Shown: piece by piece, positions 27,127-35,586 of the stretch
How positions within the stretch are numbered: position 1 is the stretch's first letter
Layout: the number at the start of each line of letters is the position of its first letter
NCBI GenBank assembly: GCA_029555025.1
Contig: JAKPTZ010000017.1
Span: forward strand, 62,001 to 126,000
Direction: 5' to 3'
DNA: 64,000 bases
From: Deltaproteobacteria bacterium
Lineage (GTDB): Bacteria > Myxococcota_A > UBA9042 > DTJE01
Made by a program: the position numbers and the translations under genes
The notes under the pieces: model-generated
Told to the model about the DNA's origin: nothing
The model's input: the letters and a program-made list of their open reading frames with translations, nothing else
The model's database searches: none

Positions 27127-27525
27127 TTGAACGCGCTTGGACGTCATCTGGTGGCTGATTTTCATGACTGCACCGCTGACCTTAACGATCCGGTGCTGAT
27201 CCTTGAAACACTCGAGAAAGCTTGCGAAATTTCCGGCGCCACGATCGTTAGCCGGACCAGGCACCACTTCAGCCCGTATGGCGTGACGGCCGTCTTTGTC
27301 ATTGCCGAGTCACATCTTGCCGTTCACACATGGCCGGAATACGGATACGCCGCGGTCGATCTGTTCACATGCGGAAGCACCGTCGATACCTGGAAGGCGT
27401 TCGAGCACTGCAAGACTGCATTCGGTGCCGGAAGGGTGGAAGTCAAGGAAATCGCGCGCGGAATTCTTCCGGAAGCAAGCCAGGCCCCGGCCCAGGGCTT
27501 TGCGTCCAGCGGTAACGCAGCCTGA
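27127..27525 (+). CDS. speD: S-adenosylmethionine decarboxylase proenzyme
   Basis: Makes decarboxylated SAM, the aminopropyl donor for spermidine. I chose TTG 27127 (133 residues) because GGAGG lies eight bases upstream (27114-27118) and the product then begins MNALGRHLVADFHDC, as is usual for the small bacterial class; the frame is open to a GTG at 27061. The self-cleavage site ESHLAVHTWPEYGYAAVDLF is present, with Glu61-Ser62 giving the pyruvoyl group, and the downstream FTCGS supplies the catalytic Cys. A spermidine synthase gene is not adjacent. The convergent gene behind it ends six bases away. Confidence 0.93.
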   Translation: MNALGRHLVADFHDCTADLNDPVLILETLEKACEISGATIVSRTRHHFSPYGVTAVFVIAESHLAVHTWPEYGYAAVDLFTCGSTVDTWKAFEHCKTAFGAGRVEVKEIARGILPEASQAPAQGFASSGNAA

Positions 27526-27531
27526 TAGCGG

Positions 27532-28257
27532 CTATACGACCTCGCCCCGATCATCGTCCGCCGATACACCGGGCCCATCGCCGACATCGGTCGCAATGTC
27601 TTCGGTGACGGTCGACGCCACGACCGGCGAGGCTTCGGAATCGGTTTTTGCGACGGCCGACGCTTCGGTGCCGCCAGCCGACCTGCGCCGCCGCACAACG
27701 ATCATGAACGCCAGCCCAAGCACCACCAGAACGGAGGAAACCACCAGGATTATCATTGGCAGGCGCGTGCGGCCGCTCAGCTTGTTGTCGAGTTCGGTCT
27801 GTTCCTTCCACCAGGCCTTCATCACGTCAGAAACCGCCGCGGCCTCGGGTTTCTGTTCCCTTATCAGTTCGGGACATGCGCGAAATTCTGGATCCGGATG
27901 AAGCTTCGAAAAAAGTCCGGAAAGCCACTTCGACTCATCGGCGCCGACGTCCGAGGCGTTATCCCGCCCGAACACCGTCTGGGAAGTCACCAGATCCAGG
28001 CCGACGACCGTCATGCCGACGACCACGAGCCCCTTCTTCCCAGGGGAGGAAAATGACGCCAGTACTCCCGTCTCGACCGGCACGACCTTATCGACCTTCA
28101 TGGTTCCCAGTTCACCGGCCCGAGCGCGAATGAAGCGCTCTGCACAGGTCTCGGCGCCGCTGGCGCCGGACGCGGCGACATGAACAGCGAAGATGGCCAG
28201 GACAACCGCCGGAATCCTTTCAGAAAATGACTTCATGTTGTTCAACCCCACGTTCAT
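27532..28257 (-). CDS. Exported protein with single C-terminal membrane anchor, unknown function
   Basis: 241 residues (234 if it starts at the inner ATG 28236). There is an N-terminal signal peptide (PAVVLAIFAVHVAASGASGAE), an extracytoplasmic domain of about 125 residues with two Cys (ETCAERFI and FRACPELI), one membrane helix (MIILVVSSVLVVLGLAFMIV) followed by VRRRRS, and an acidic Ala/Val/Thr-rich cytoplasmic tail. I recognise no family. It starts six bases after the stop of the membrane glycosyltransferase gene, so the two are likely one transcript. Confidence 0.65.
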   Translation of the reverse strand: MNVGLNNMKSFSERIPAVVLAIFAVHVAASGASGAETCAERFIRARAGELGTMKVDKVVPVETGVLASFSSPGKKGLVVVGMTVVGLDLVTSQTVFGRDNASDVGADESKWLSGLFSKLHPDPEFRACPELIREQKPEAAAVSDVMKAWWKEQTELDNKLSGRTRLPMIILVVSSVLVVLGLAFMIVVRRRRSAGGTEASAVAKTDSEASPVVASTVTEDIATDVGDGPGVSADDDRGEVV

Positions 28258-28263
28258 GCCACT

Positions 28264-30147
28264 TCAAGGCCCGCGTTCCGGGCCGCACAAATATAGTTCA
28301 TCAGACGCGTTACGTTCAACAAGCCGGCAGTGTCGCGAAAGCCATTCGCAATCCCAGGCCGACCATGTCATCCCCTGGCCGGTCGCGCAGTTCGCCTGCA
28401 TCCTTGCGTACCAGAAGCTGCCGGATGACCGTAGGAATCGGGATAGTTCGGGCCACTGGCCCAGGCGCCAGGACCAGTACCGCTCGAATCCGATGACATG
28501 ATACCAGCCTTTCGGTCCGGAAAACGACATGCGATCGAAGTTCCTGACTATGACAGGTTCGACCCCTGCTTCCGAAGCCGTCGCCGGCCCCAGGTGATAA
28601 AGGAACGATTCCGCCTCGAAAGCCGGCGTGACGAGTACGGTGGCCGGCCGCGTTGAAGCGGGCTGCTTCCCGGAGGAAATGATCCCGGAGAATTCTTCGA
28701 CCGATGCGGATCTCCAGAGGTAGGGGCGCGAAACTCGCGCCATGACAGGGCTGTCGGAAGGTTCGCGGGCAACGATTATCGAAGCTGCAAGAAATCCGGC
28801 GAGCACGACGGCCGTGCCGACACGGGCAAACCGCATGCGGTCGATGCAACCTGCAAGCAGAATCATGACCGGGGCCGCCACGCCCACGGAGTACGACACT
28901 TCCCAGAAGATGAATGGACTTGTCGCCAGGCAGAGGCCGACGTATCCGGAAATCGCTGCGGCAAGCGCCGTCGCCGGCCGGCTGCGCCAGAACCTTCCGG
29001 CAACAATGATGGCGACAACGGCAATGCCGGAAACATGGGGCATGCCCGACAGCAGCGCCACGGTATCGACCGCCCATGATTCCGGCAGCATCGATCCCTG
29101 CTTCGAGCCGAAATCAAAGAAGAAGAACGGCACCAGCGGAAGGAAGGAGACCAGGACGAACAAGGCCGAAATCGCGGGCTTTAACAGCCTGCGCGGATGA
29201 AGGACAAGTGTCGCCAGCATCACGGCGCCCAGAAGGGCCAGCCAGATCCACGCGATGTAATGCGTCCAGACCGCAAGGGCGCAGAAGATGGCAAGCCGGA
29301 CCGCGTCGCCGTCCCTGTCATCGCCGCGCGCCAGCCTGAAGGCCGGGGGAATGGCCGCCACAAGAAAAGCCGCCATCGGCAGGTATGCGCGCATGGTGGC
29401 CGACCAGATGACCAGGCCGGGATGAAGGGCGACCAGGAAGGCGGCCAGAATACCTGCGCGACGGCCGAACATCAGTCGGGCCGAGGTTCGCGAAGACCAT
29501 ATCATCCAGACTCCGGCCAGGACAATCGGAAGCCGGAAACAGAACGGGTGGTGACAGACCAGGAATACGAAGTGCTCGACCAGGTTGAGCAGCGGCGGGT
29601 TGGTCAACACCTCGTAACCGGAAAAGGCGATGTCGGGAATGGCAGAAAAAGGCTTGTGTTCGACCGTTCCCCATTCGGATCCGTGAAGGGGAAGAAGCGC
29701 GGCGGCGACAAGCCGGACGACGGCGCCAAGCCCGATGGCCACCAGGATCGGCACGAGATCGTCGGGAACGCCGGCATCGGACGCAGCCGGCGGACTTGCC
29801 CCGGAACGTCGCGACCTCCGGAAATGCCACAGGACGAACACCACGAACAAAGGTACGGCAACCAGCCAGGAAACCAGAAAAACATGGAAATGCGGAGGCC
29901 TGTCCGACGGCTTCAGTCGTTCAAAAGCCGGCTTTGCGTGGGGGGGAATCCGTTCGAAATCAAAGACTGAAAAGACCTGGCGGGAAAGTTCGTCACCGTC
30001 GGGATCCCAATGGCCGCCTCCTGGCTTGACGGTGTCGTCGGCCACGACCGGGGTGCCGGGATTGCCTGCGCCCGCGCCCGACGCGGCCAAAGCCGGCCAG
30101 GACGACGGCAGAGCGACCATCACGGCAACCAAAGCGGACAGTCTCAT
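28264..30147 (-). CDS. Multi-pass membrane glycosyltransferase-like protein (GT-C type)
   Basis: 627 residues from ATG 30147; upstream in-frame residues lack signal-peptide character. A signal peptide-like start (MRLSALVAVMVAL) and an extracytoplasmic stretch are followed by about 11 membrane helices. The first large loop has PLHGSEWGTVEHKPFSA, in the place where GT-C enzymes (PMT/ArnT/GT39-like) hold their catalytic acidic residue. Later come RLPIVLAGVWMIWSS and ALHPGLVIWSATMRAYLPM, a typical GT-C stretch. It probably moves a sugar from a lipid carrier to an extracytoplasmic acceptor. The donor and acceptor are unknown. Confidence 0.72.
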   Translation of the reverse strand: MRLSALVAVMVALPSSWPALAASGAGAGNPGTPVVADDTVKPGGGHWDPDGDELSRQVFSVFDFERIPPHAKPAFERLKPSDRPPHFHVFLVSWLVAVPLFVVFVLWHFRRSRRSGASPPAASDAGVPDDLVPILVAIGLGAVVRLVAAALLPLHGSEWGTVEHKPFSAIPDIAFSGYEVLTNPPLLNLVEHFVFLVCHHPFCFRLPIVLAGVWMIWSSRTSARLMFGRRAGILAAFLVALHPGLVIWSATMRAYLPMAAFLVAAIPPAFRLARGDDRDGDAVRLAIFCALAVWTHYIAWIWLALLGAVMLATLVLHPRRLLKPAISALFVLVSFLPLVPFFFFDFGSKQGSMLPESWAVDTVALLSGMPHVSGIAVVAIIVAGRFWRSRPATALAAAISGYVGLCLATSPFIFWEVSYSVGVAAPVMILLAGCIDRMRFARVGTAVVLAGFLAASIIVAREPSDSPVMARVSRPYLWRSASVEEFSGIISSGKQPASTRPATVLVTPAFEAESFLYHLGPATASEAGVEPVIVRNFDRMSFSGPKGWYHVIGFERYWSWRLGQWPELSRFLRSSGSFWYARMQANCATGQGMTWSAWDCEWLSRHCRLVERNASDELYLCGPERGP

Positions 30148-30204
30148 CAATAATCCCCGGAAAATCACCGAAGGAAGGCAAAATCGACCTGTTGAGGTTA
30201 TCAT

Positions 30205-31005
30205 ATGACCGCAATCAGGTGCGGCCCAAAGATGCCCGGACAGACCCGCAACATCAGGCTCCTTATCCAGTTCGACGGAACCGGCTTCTGCGGATGGCAG
30301 ATGCAGGCTTCCGACAGGACGGTTCAGGGTGTCCTGGCCGAGGCGCTGAACAGACTGACCGGACAGCCGGTTCGCCTTTATTCCTCGTCAAGAACCGATG
30401 CCGGGGTTCACGCGGTCGGAATGGTCGTCAACTTCAAGCTCGATACCACGCTTCCCCTGGTTGCGTTCCATTTCGGCCTCAACAGCCTGCTTCCACGCGA
30501 CCTTCAGGTGGTAATGGCCGACGAGGCCCCGGACAACTTCAACGCAAGGTTTTCCGCAAGGGGTAAGACCTACGTCTATCGAATACAACCGGGACACACA
30601 CGGCTTCCGCTGGAGGCGTCAAGGGCCTGGCACGTCCGGGGATCGCTGGATGTCGAAGCGATGCAAAGGGCGGCGGCCATGATGCTGGGGCGACACGACT
30701 TCAACGCGTTCCGTTCGGCCCAGTGCGATTCGGACAACCCGGTCAGGACGGTCGATCAACTGACGGTGGAGCAGGGCGCCGACGGCATCGTCACAATCAC
30801 CATCAGGGCAAGGGCGTTTCTTCGAAACATGGTACGTATCATTGCGGGCACGCTGGTCGAAATCGGGCGCGGCAGGAAAAACCCGGAATGGGTCATTGAA
30901 CTGCTGGAGTCGGGCGATCGGACGAAGGCCGGCATGACCGCCCCGCCGCAGGGACTTTTCCTGGTCAAGGTGCACTACCCGGAAGACATCAGCCAGCCCG
31001 CCTGA
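30205..31005 (+). CDS. truA: tRNA pseudouridine(38-40) synthase
   Basis: 266 residues. TruA converts uridines 38-40 of the tRNA anticodon arm. The catalytic Asp lies in SSRTDAGVHAVG, preceded by RLLIQFDGTGFCGWQ and TVQGVLAEALNRL; FSARGKTYVYRI and RAFLRNMVRIIAGTLVEIG are also typical. ATG 30205 has GAGG seven bases upstream, which I prefer to the later ATG 30232. Its last 17 bases overlap the convergent flippase gene. Confidence 0.95.
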   Translation: MTAIRCGPKMPGQTRNIRLLIQFDGTGFCGWQMQASDRTVQGVLAEALNRLTGQPVRLYSSSRTDAGVHAVGMVVNFKLDTTLPLVAFHFGLNSLLPRDLQVVMADEAPDNFNARFSARGKTYVYRIQPGHTRLPLEASRAWHVRGSLDVEAMQRAAAMMLGRHDFNAFRSAQCDSDNPVRTVDQLTVEQGADGIVTITIRARAFLRNMVRIIAGTLVEIGRGRKNPEWVIELLESGDRTKAGMTAPPQGLFLVKVHYPEDISQPA

Positions 31006-32521
31006 CCCGCCTGGACATCACCCTTCTAAGGACGCCGAGATCGGCCCGACCGATGCCGCCGGTCAATGCGAGAACCGCCAGGAATACGGCCAGCGCGACA
31101 ACCGGAAGAACCGGCCAGGGGCATGCCCCGCGAAGGAGCCTCGCGGCGATCAGGGCCGCGACTGCCGATACCGCGGCGGACAAGGCCGAGCGCACCCACC
31201 CGGAAAAGCCGAACACGCGGCCGCAGAGGATGCCGGCAACAATGGCCCCGGACGCCGAACCGCACAACGTCGATACAGCGGCAAGCCATGTGGCGTCGGC
31301 GGCAGATGCGCCGGGAAGCAGAATCCCCAGCATGACTATCTGGACGACGGCAGCGCCGACGCCACCGAGCACCGAAACGATCGGGCGCCCGGAAGACGCA
31401 AGAACCGCGTTGCCCACATGCATGAACGCCAGCATGGCCCCAGCGCCCAGCAGAATCACCAGACCGGGTGCGCCTGACGAATATGACGCGCCGAAAAGCA
31501 GGCCAAGCGTTTCCGCGGGGGCCGAGCCGAAAACGGCGACAGCGCACCAGGACAGGAGCGAAGCCAGCCTGAAGGCGCCCGAAACCACCCGGGACGCCCT
31601 TTCGCTGTCACCGCGGCTTGACGCCGAGGAAACGATTGGAAAAACGACGAAGGCCAGCGAAATCACCGCCTGGTATGGAAGCAGCGCCACATTCTTCGCG
31701 GCGCCATAGACGCCGGCGGCGGCGGAGGCCGCGTCGGCGGCGCCAATCGAACCACCATGGCCTGACAGACGCCCCAGGAAGCCCTTGAGCGCTATGACGT
31801 CGGCCTGAAGCAACAGATTCAGGACAAGTGCGTAGCCGGCAAGCGGCAGCAGATACGACAGGTATTCCTTCAGGTCGATCCCGCCGCGGGATGAACGCCC
31901 GACGCCGGAAAAGACCCTGCCCGAAACGAACGCGGCGACAATCAGCACCGTCCAGGCGGCCGCGGCGAAGGCACCGTAGGAAAGCGCCACCGACCCGGAA
32001 AAGACGACCGCCGCAATCATCAGCCCCGTCTTCAGCGTCGAAAACAGGATGTCCATGGAGGCCTGCCGCCCGAAATGACAGGTACCGTTCAGGAGTCCGA
32101 TGATGGCCGCGTAGTACATGTAGGCCAATACAATCAGACCCGAAACGAGAAGCGGCCGGGCAATTCCCGGATCGGACAGCAGGTTTGACGCGATGAATCC
32201 GTGAAACGCAATGAAGGCAAGGAATACCGGCCCGAATACCAGGGTCTGGCCGACCATGGCGGTGCGCCGAACCCTTGAAAGGTCGGCACCGGACTGACTC
32301 GCAAGCTTGCTTACCGCCTGAACCGAGGCCGTGATCACGACCATCGTCACGACGTTGAGCAGGCCCGACACCACCCGGTACTGACCGAACAAGACCTGAT
32401 CGCCGAAAAGCCTTGGAAAGGCCAGGCTGGTGAACGTCGCGGTAAGCAGGAACCACAGCTTGGCGCCGGTTATCAGGAAGAAACCGCGCCCGGCCTGTCT
32501 GATCGAACCATCCGAATCCAT
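30989..32521 (-). CDS. Polysaccharide/lipid flippase (MOP superfamily)
   Basis: 510 residues with about 14 membrane helices and short loops, in the pattern of Wzx/RfbX/MurJ-type MOP flippases. Helix-rich stretches such as GFFLITGAKLWFLLTATF at the start and GFIASNLLSDPGIARPLL fit the superfamily, which flips lipid-linked sugars across the inner membrane. It lies close to a GT-C glycosyltransferase and sugar-nucleotide genes, but not inside a clear polysaccharide locus. The product could equally be an O-antigen or exopolysaccharide flippase. It is divergent from the DUF167-lnt pair, with 152 bases between them. Confidence 0.8.
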   Translation of the reverse strand: MDSDGSIRQAGRGFFLITGAKLWFLLTATFTSLAFPRLFGDQVLFGQYRVVSGLLNVVTMVVITASVQAVSKLASQSGADLSRVRRTAMVGQTLVFGPVFLAFIAFHGFIASNLLSDPGIARPLLVSGLIVLAYMYYAAIIGLLNGTCHFGRQASMDILFSTLKTGLMIAAVVFSGSVALSYGAFAAAAWTVLIVAAFVSGRVFSGVGRSSRGGIDLKEYLSYLLPLAGYALVLNLLLQADVIALKGFLGRLSGHGGSIGAADAASAAAGVYGAAKNVALLPYQAVISLAFVVFPIVSSASSRGDSERASRVVSGAFRLASLLSWCAVAVFGSAPAETLGLLFGASYSSGAPGLVILLGAGAMLAFMHVGNAVLASSGRPIVSVLGGVGAAVVQIVMLGILLPGASAADATWLAAVSTLCGSASGAIVAGILCGRVFGFSGWVRSALSAAVSAVAALIAARLLRGACPWPVLPVVALAVFLAVLALTGGIGRADLGVLRRVMSRRVRRAG

Positions 32522-32613
32522 CGGGACGCCCCCGGATCGACAGGCATCTTCTTACCACCTGGCAGTCAAAACCGCAAAGATGGCGTTCTCGGTCATCCAA
32601 CTTCGACCTTCCT

Positions 32614-32643
32614 TTCCGACTGCCGCGCGCCGGATGCTATAAT
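32614..32643 (+). promoter_or_regulatory. Promoter of the DUF167-lnt operon
   Basis: An extended -10, TGCTATAAT (TATAAT at 32638-32643), is preceded 18 bases upstream by TTCCGA (32614-32619). It is one of the closest matches to a sigma-70 promoter in the window, and lies 31 bases before the DUF167 start codon. Confidence 0.65.
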
Positions 32644-32673
32644 GCCGCACGGAAACTGGCAGGCTCGGGCACC

Positions 32674-32970
32674 ATGCTGAACGAAGGCGCGCGCGGAACC
32701 GTGATCGAGATAAGCGTCCGTCCCAGAGCCGGAAAGTGCCGCATCGTCGAAGTCGGTCCGGACAGGGTTCGAATCGAGGTCACGGCGGCTCCGGAGGGAG
32801 GAAAGGCGACCGAACAGGCCCTGCGCACCCTTGCCGATGCCCTCGGCGTCATGGCTTCGGGACTGAAACTCCTGACAGGAAAGACCGCCAGGCACAAAAC
32901 GATCCTGGTTTGCGGGGCCACCGCGGCCGACTGCGAATCAAGACTGAAACAGGCCGTTGCAGGACACTGA
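32674..32970 (+). CDS. DUF167/YggU family protein
   Basis: A 98-residue protein of the DUF167 (YggU) family: ISVRPRAGKCRI, VRIEVTAAPEGGKATEQAL, LADALGV and LLTGKTARHKTILV fit the conserved pattern of short beta strands and a Gly-Lys-Ala turn. The family is widespread, small and of unknown biochemical role. It starts shortly after an extended -10 promoter and is followed 21 bases later by lnt. Confidence 0.88.
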   Translation: MLNEGARGTVIEISVRPRAGKCRIVEVGPDRVRIEVTAAPEGGKATEQALRTLADALGVMASGLKLLTGKTARHKTILVCGATAADCESRLKQAVAGH

Positions 32971-32991
32971 GGGCCGACATCAGGAATTGAG

Positions 32992-35586
32992 ATGGCACGA
33001 AAGAACCCTTCCGCCAAAAAGACGACTTCCGGTATCGGGCCGATTGTGCCGATCTGGCTGGCAATCCTGCTGGCAATCTTCGGCGGGTGCCTGATCTTCT
33101 TGAGCTTCCCGACGTTCGACATCTTCCCGCTGTCGTTCTTCGGCGTCGCCATGATGCTCCTGGCAATCCGTGGGCGTGGGGCCGCCGCCGGCTTCTGGCT
33201 TGGACTCCTGACAGGTTTTGTCACGAACCTGGGCGGGTTTTACTGGATATCTTACATGCTGCGGGAATTCGCCCACATGACCGTCTGGCTGTCGTGGGTA
33301 ATCACCTGCATGATGGTGGCGGTCCAGGGCCTTGTCTATGCGATTCCTGCCGCAATATCCTCAGGCTTTGCCAACAGGTTCCCGAAGCTGCCCTGGATGC
33401 TGTTCTTCCCCGTGATCTTCACGGCCGTCGAATACCTGTTTCCACTGATATTCCCATGGTATCTGGCAAACGGGCAGCAGAAGTTCACGGCGCTGATTCA
33501 GATGGCCGACATCACCGGGGCCGCCGGCATCACATTCCTGATAATCCTTGTCAACTGCTCGATAGCGGACATCGCCGCACGTCGGATTTCGGGGGCTGGA
33601 TTTCCCGCAGTCAGCGTCGCAGTTGCTTCCGTTGCTCTGGTTGCCGCCCTGGCATACGGGATGTTCAGGATCGACCAGATTGACCAAAGGATGGAAGCGG
33701 CCCCAAAACTGAAGGTTGGAATGGTCGAGGCCGACATCGGGATCTGGGAAAAGGAAGCCCGGAACCAGGACGGATCTCCGCTGGACGGGGCCGGCCAGAT
33801 GGCGATGCTGTACTCAAACCTGTTGAAACACCAGTATCTTTCGCAGACCCTGGAAAGGGAACACAAACCGGATCTCATCGTCTGGCCGGAATCTTCCTAC
33901 TTCCCGCTCTACCAGGTCTTTTCCAGGCGCAACCCTGCCAGCCTGCTGGCCGTGACGGCCGGAGGAAGCCTTGTCGGCGTGACGGACAGTTCCGCCACTG
34001 TTGATGCGGAGTCGTCAAAGGTATTCCGGGACTCCGGCCTTACGGCGATTTCCGCGCAGAATGAGGAAAACATCCTGGCTGTCGGGCCGCGGGGCGCGAT
34101 CTACAAGTTCGACGGCGTGAAATATTTAAGGGAAGAATCCGGCACGGATCGCAACCTGAACGCTGTAGCGTGGTCCTTCGATGACGGCTCCGCTATGGCG
34201 GTCGGAGATAACGGGGTAGTGCTGCTGAGGGAGCTGGATCAGGACTCAAAGGCTTCATGGAAGGTGGTCGATACCGGACGAAACTTCACGCTGCGCGGTG
34301 TCGTCAAGACACCGAAGTATGGATGGGTGGCTTGCGGGGACAATGGCAGCCTGATCTCGATTGACGAGGGACGTGTGCGCAGCCTTGTCCCGGATGGACT
34401 TCCTGACCTTACCGCCGTCACCTGGTCCGACAAGCTTGGCGTGGTGGCCGTGGGGCACCAGGGTGCAATCGTCACGATAAGCGGGCCGAACGAAGTGAAA
34501 ATGGAGCAGCCCTCAAAGAAGACGCTGCGCGCCGTATGGGCCGATTCCCTCATATGGGCGGTCGGGGACGACGGCCTGGTCGTGCTGTGCGACTCGACCT
34601 GCCACACGGTCAAATCTGGCGTCAGGCGCACGCTGAACGCCATCGGCTACATGGGCAGGGGTTCCGTGGTGGCCGGTGGCCTTGACGGCATCCTGCTGGA
34701 ACTGTCCCAGGACAAGGGGCCTCGAAGGATTGAAGGCGCCTCGGGACGAATCACCGGCATCACCGACCTGCCTTTCGTCGAAGGTTATCCATTCCCGACG
34801 GACGTGAAAAAGATCTATGTTTCACGGACTCCGCTGCCGCAGGAAGGTTCGGCCGGGGATCTTCTTCCGGCCTACGAGTCCGACAGGAAAAGGCCGCCGG
34901 CCGAACGCAATTCGGTAATGCGCGGGTTTTCAACTCCGATGATATTCGGGGCCGCGACCCAGGAGAGGTTCCCCGCCCCCGGCAAGGCGCCCGTTCGACA
35001 CAATACGGCGATAATGATGGACGGCTCGGGGCAGGTGCTTGGCACGTACTTCAAAAACCGCCTGCTCATCTTCGGCGAATACATTCCGCTGGAAGGACTT
35101 TTCCCGATTTTCAGGAAATGGCTGCCCGAGGCGGGAGACTGGACGCCTGGCGACGGACCGGCCCTGTTCGCGCTGGGCGACGCAAAGATCGGCATATCCA
35201 TCTGCTATGAAGGTCTTCTGGCCGGTTTCCACAGGAAGCTGGCGGCGCTGGAACCCAACGTTTACGTGAACATAACGAACGACGCCTGGTTCGGGCGTAC
35301 CCATGAACCATGGCTGCACCTGCAACTGGCCGAACTCAGGGCGGTTGAGGCCAGGACGCCCATGGTGCGTTCGACAAACACCGGGATTAGCGCCTTTGTC
35401 GATGCCGTCGGCAGACGGACGGCACACACAGCGATTGAGGGTGCCGAAGTCCTGGTCGGTGAAGTGGCCCTGACCAGCGAAAAAACAATATACGTGCGAT
35501 ACGGCGATGTTTTCGCCTGGGCGTGCTGCGGCATCGCCGCAATCATGATTCTTGCGCTTGCCGCCGGCCGGCGCCGCCGCGCATGA
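32992..35586 (+). CDS. lnt: Apolipoprotein N-acyltransferase with inserted beta-propeller
   Basis: Lnt adds the third acyl chain to lipoproteins at the periplasmic face of the inner membrane. The N-terminal membrane region (to about 225) and the C-terminal helix fit the family, and the nitrilase domain keeps all three catalytic residues: Glu300 in VWPES, Lys688 in YFKNRLLIFGEYIPL and Cys738 in ICYEG. Related Lnts are about 510 residues; this one has 864. The extra 320 residues lie between Glu300 and Lys688 (about 318-642) and form six repeated units of about 40 residues with the pattern L(N/T/R)AVxW...AVGDxGxV. Because the nitrilase domain is periplasmic, the propeller should be too. The frame is uninterrupted. 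Essential lipoprotein maturation and many lipoproteins nearby make the enzyme role certain; the insert's role is unknown. Confidence 0.93.
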   Translation: MARKNPSAKKTTSGIGPIVPIWLAILLAIFGGCLIFLSFPTFDIFPLSFFGVAMMLLAIRGRGAAAGFWLGLLTGFVTNLGGFYWISYMLREFAHMTVWLSWVITCMMVAVQGLVYAIPAAISSGFANRFPKLPWMLFFPVIFTAVEYLFPLIFPWYLANGQQKFTALIQMADITGAAGITFLIILVNCSIADIAARRISGAGFPAVSVAVASVALVAALAYGMFRIDQIDQRMEAAPKLKVGMVEADIGIWEKEARNQDGSPLDGAGQMAMLYSNLLKHQYLSQTLEREHKPDLIVWPESSYFPLYQVFSRRNPASLLAVTAGGSLVGVTDSSATVDAESSKVFRDSGLTAISAQNEENILAVGPRGAIYKFDGVKYLREESGTDRNLNAVAWSFDDGSAMAVGDNGVVLLRELDQDSKASWKVVDTGRNFTLRGVVKTPKYGWVACGDNGSLISIDEGRVRSLVPDGLPDLTAVTWSDKLGVVAVGHQGAIVTISGPNEVKMEQPSKKTLRAVWADSLIWAVGDDGLVVLCDSTCHTVKSGVRRTLNAIGYMGRGSVVAGGLDGILLELSQDKGPRRIEGASGRITGITDLPFVEGYPFPTDVKKIYVSRTPLPQEGSAGDLLPAYESDRKRPPAERNSVMRGFSTPMIFGAATQERFPAPGKAPVRHNTAIMMDGSGQVLGTYFKNRLLIFGEYIPLEGLFPIFRKWLPEAGDWTPGDGPALFALGDAKIGISICYEGLLAGFHRKLAALEPNVYVNITNDAWFGRTHEPWLHLQLAELRAVEARTPMVRSTNTGISAFVDAVGRRTAHTAIEGAEVLVGEVALTSEKTIYVRYGDVFAWACCGIAAIMILALAAGRRRRA
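33943..34917 (+). repeat. Beta-propeller insertion inside the Lnt nitrilase domain
   Basis: The region encodes about 325 residues with six blade-like units starting near residues 350, 389, 434, 473, 512 and 548: LTAISAQNEENILAVG, LNAVAWSFDDGSAMAVG, LRGVVKTPKYGWVACG, LTAVTWSDKLGVVAVG, LRAVWADSLIWAVG and LNAIGYMGRGSVVAGG. Each is followed by a (D/G)xGxxxxx strand. This is the Ycf48/BNR or WD-like layout. The canonical Lnt sequence resumes at about 647 with STPMIFGAAT. Boundaries are approximate. Confidence 0.8.

Noticed and set aside
32765-32785. GGTTCGAATC, similar to a tRNA T-loop
   Set aside because: It is inside the DUF167 coding region, and no acceptor stem or anticodon arm can be drawn around it.
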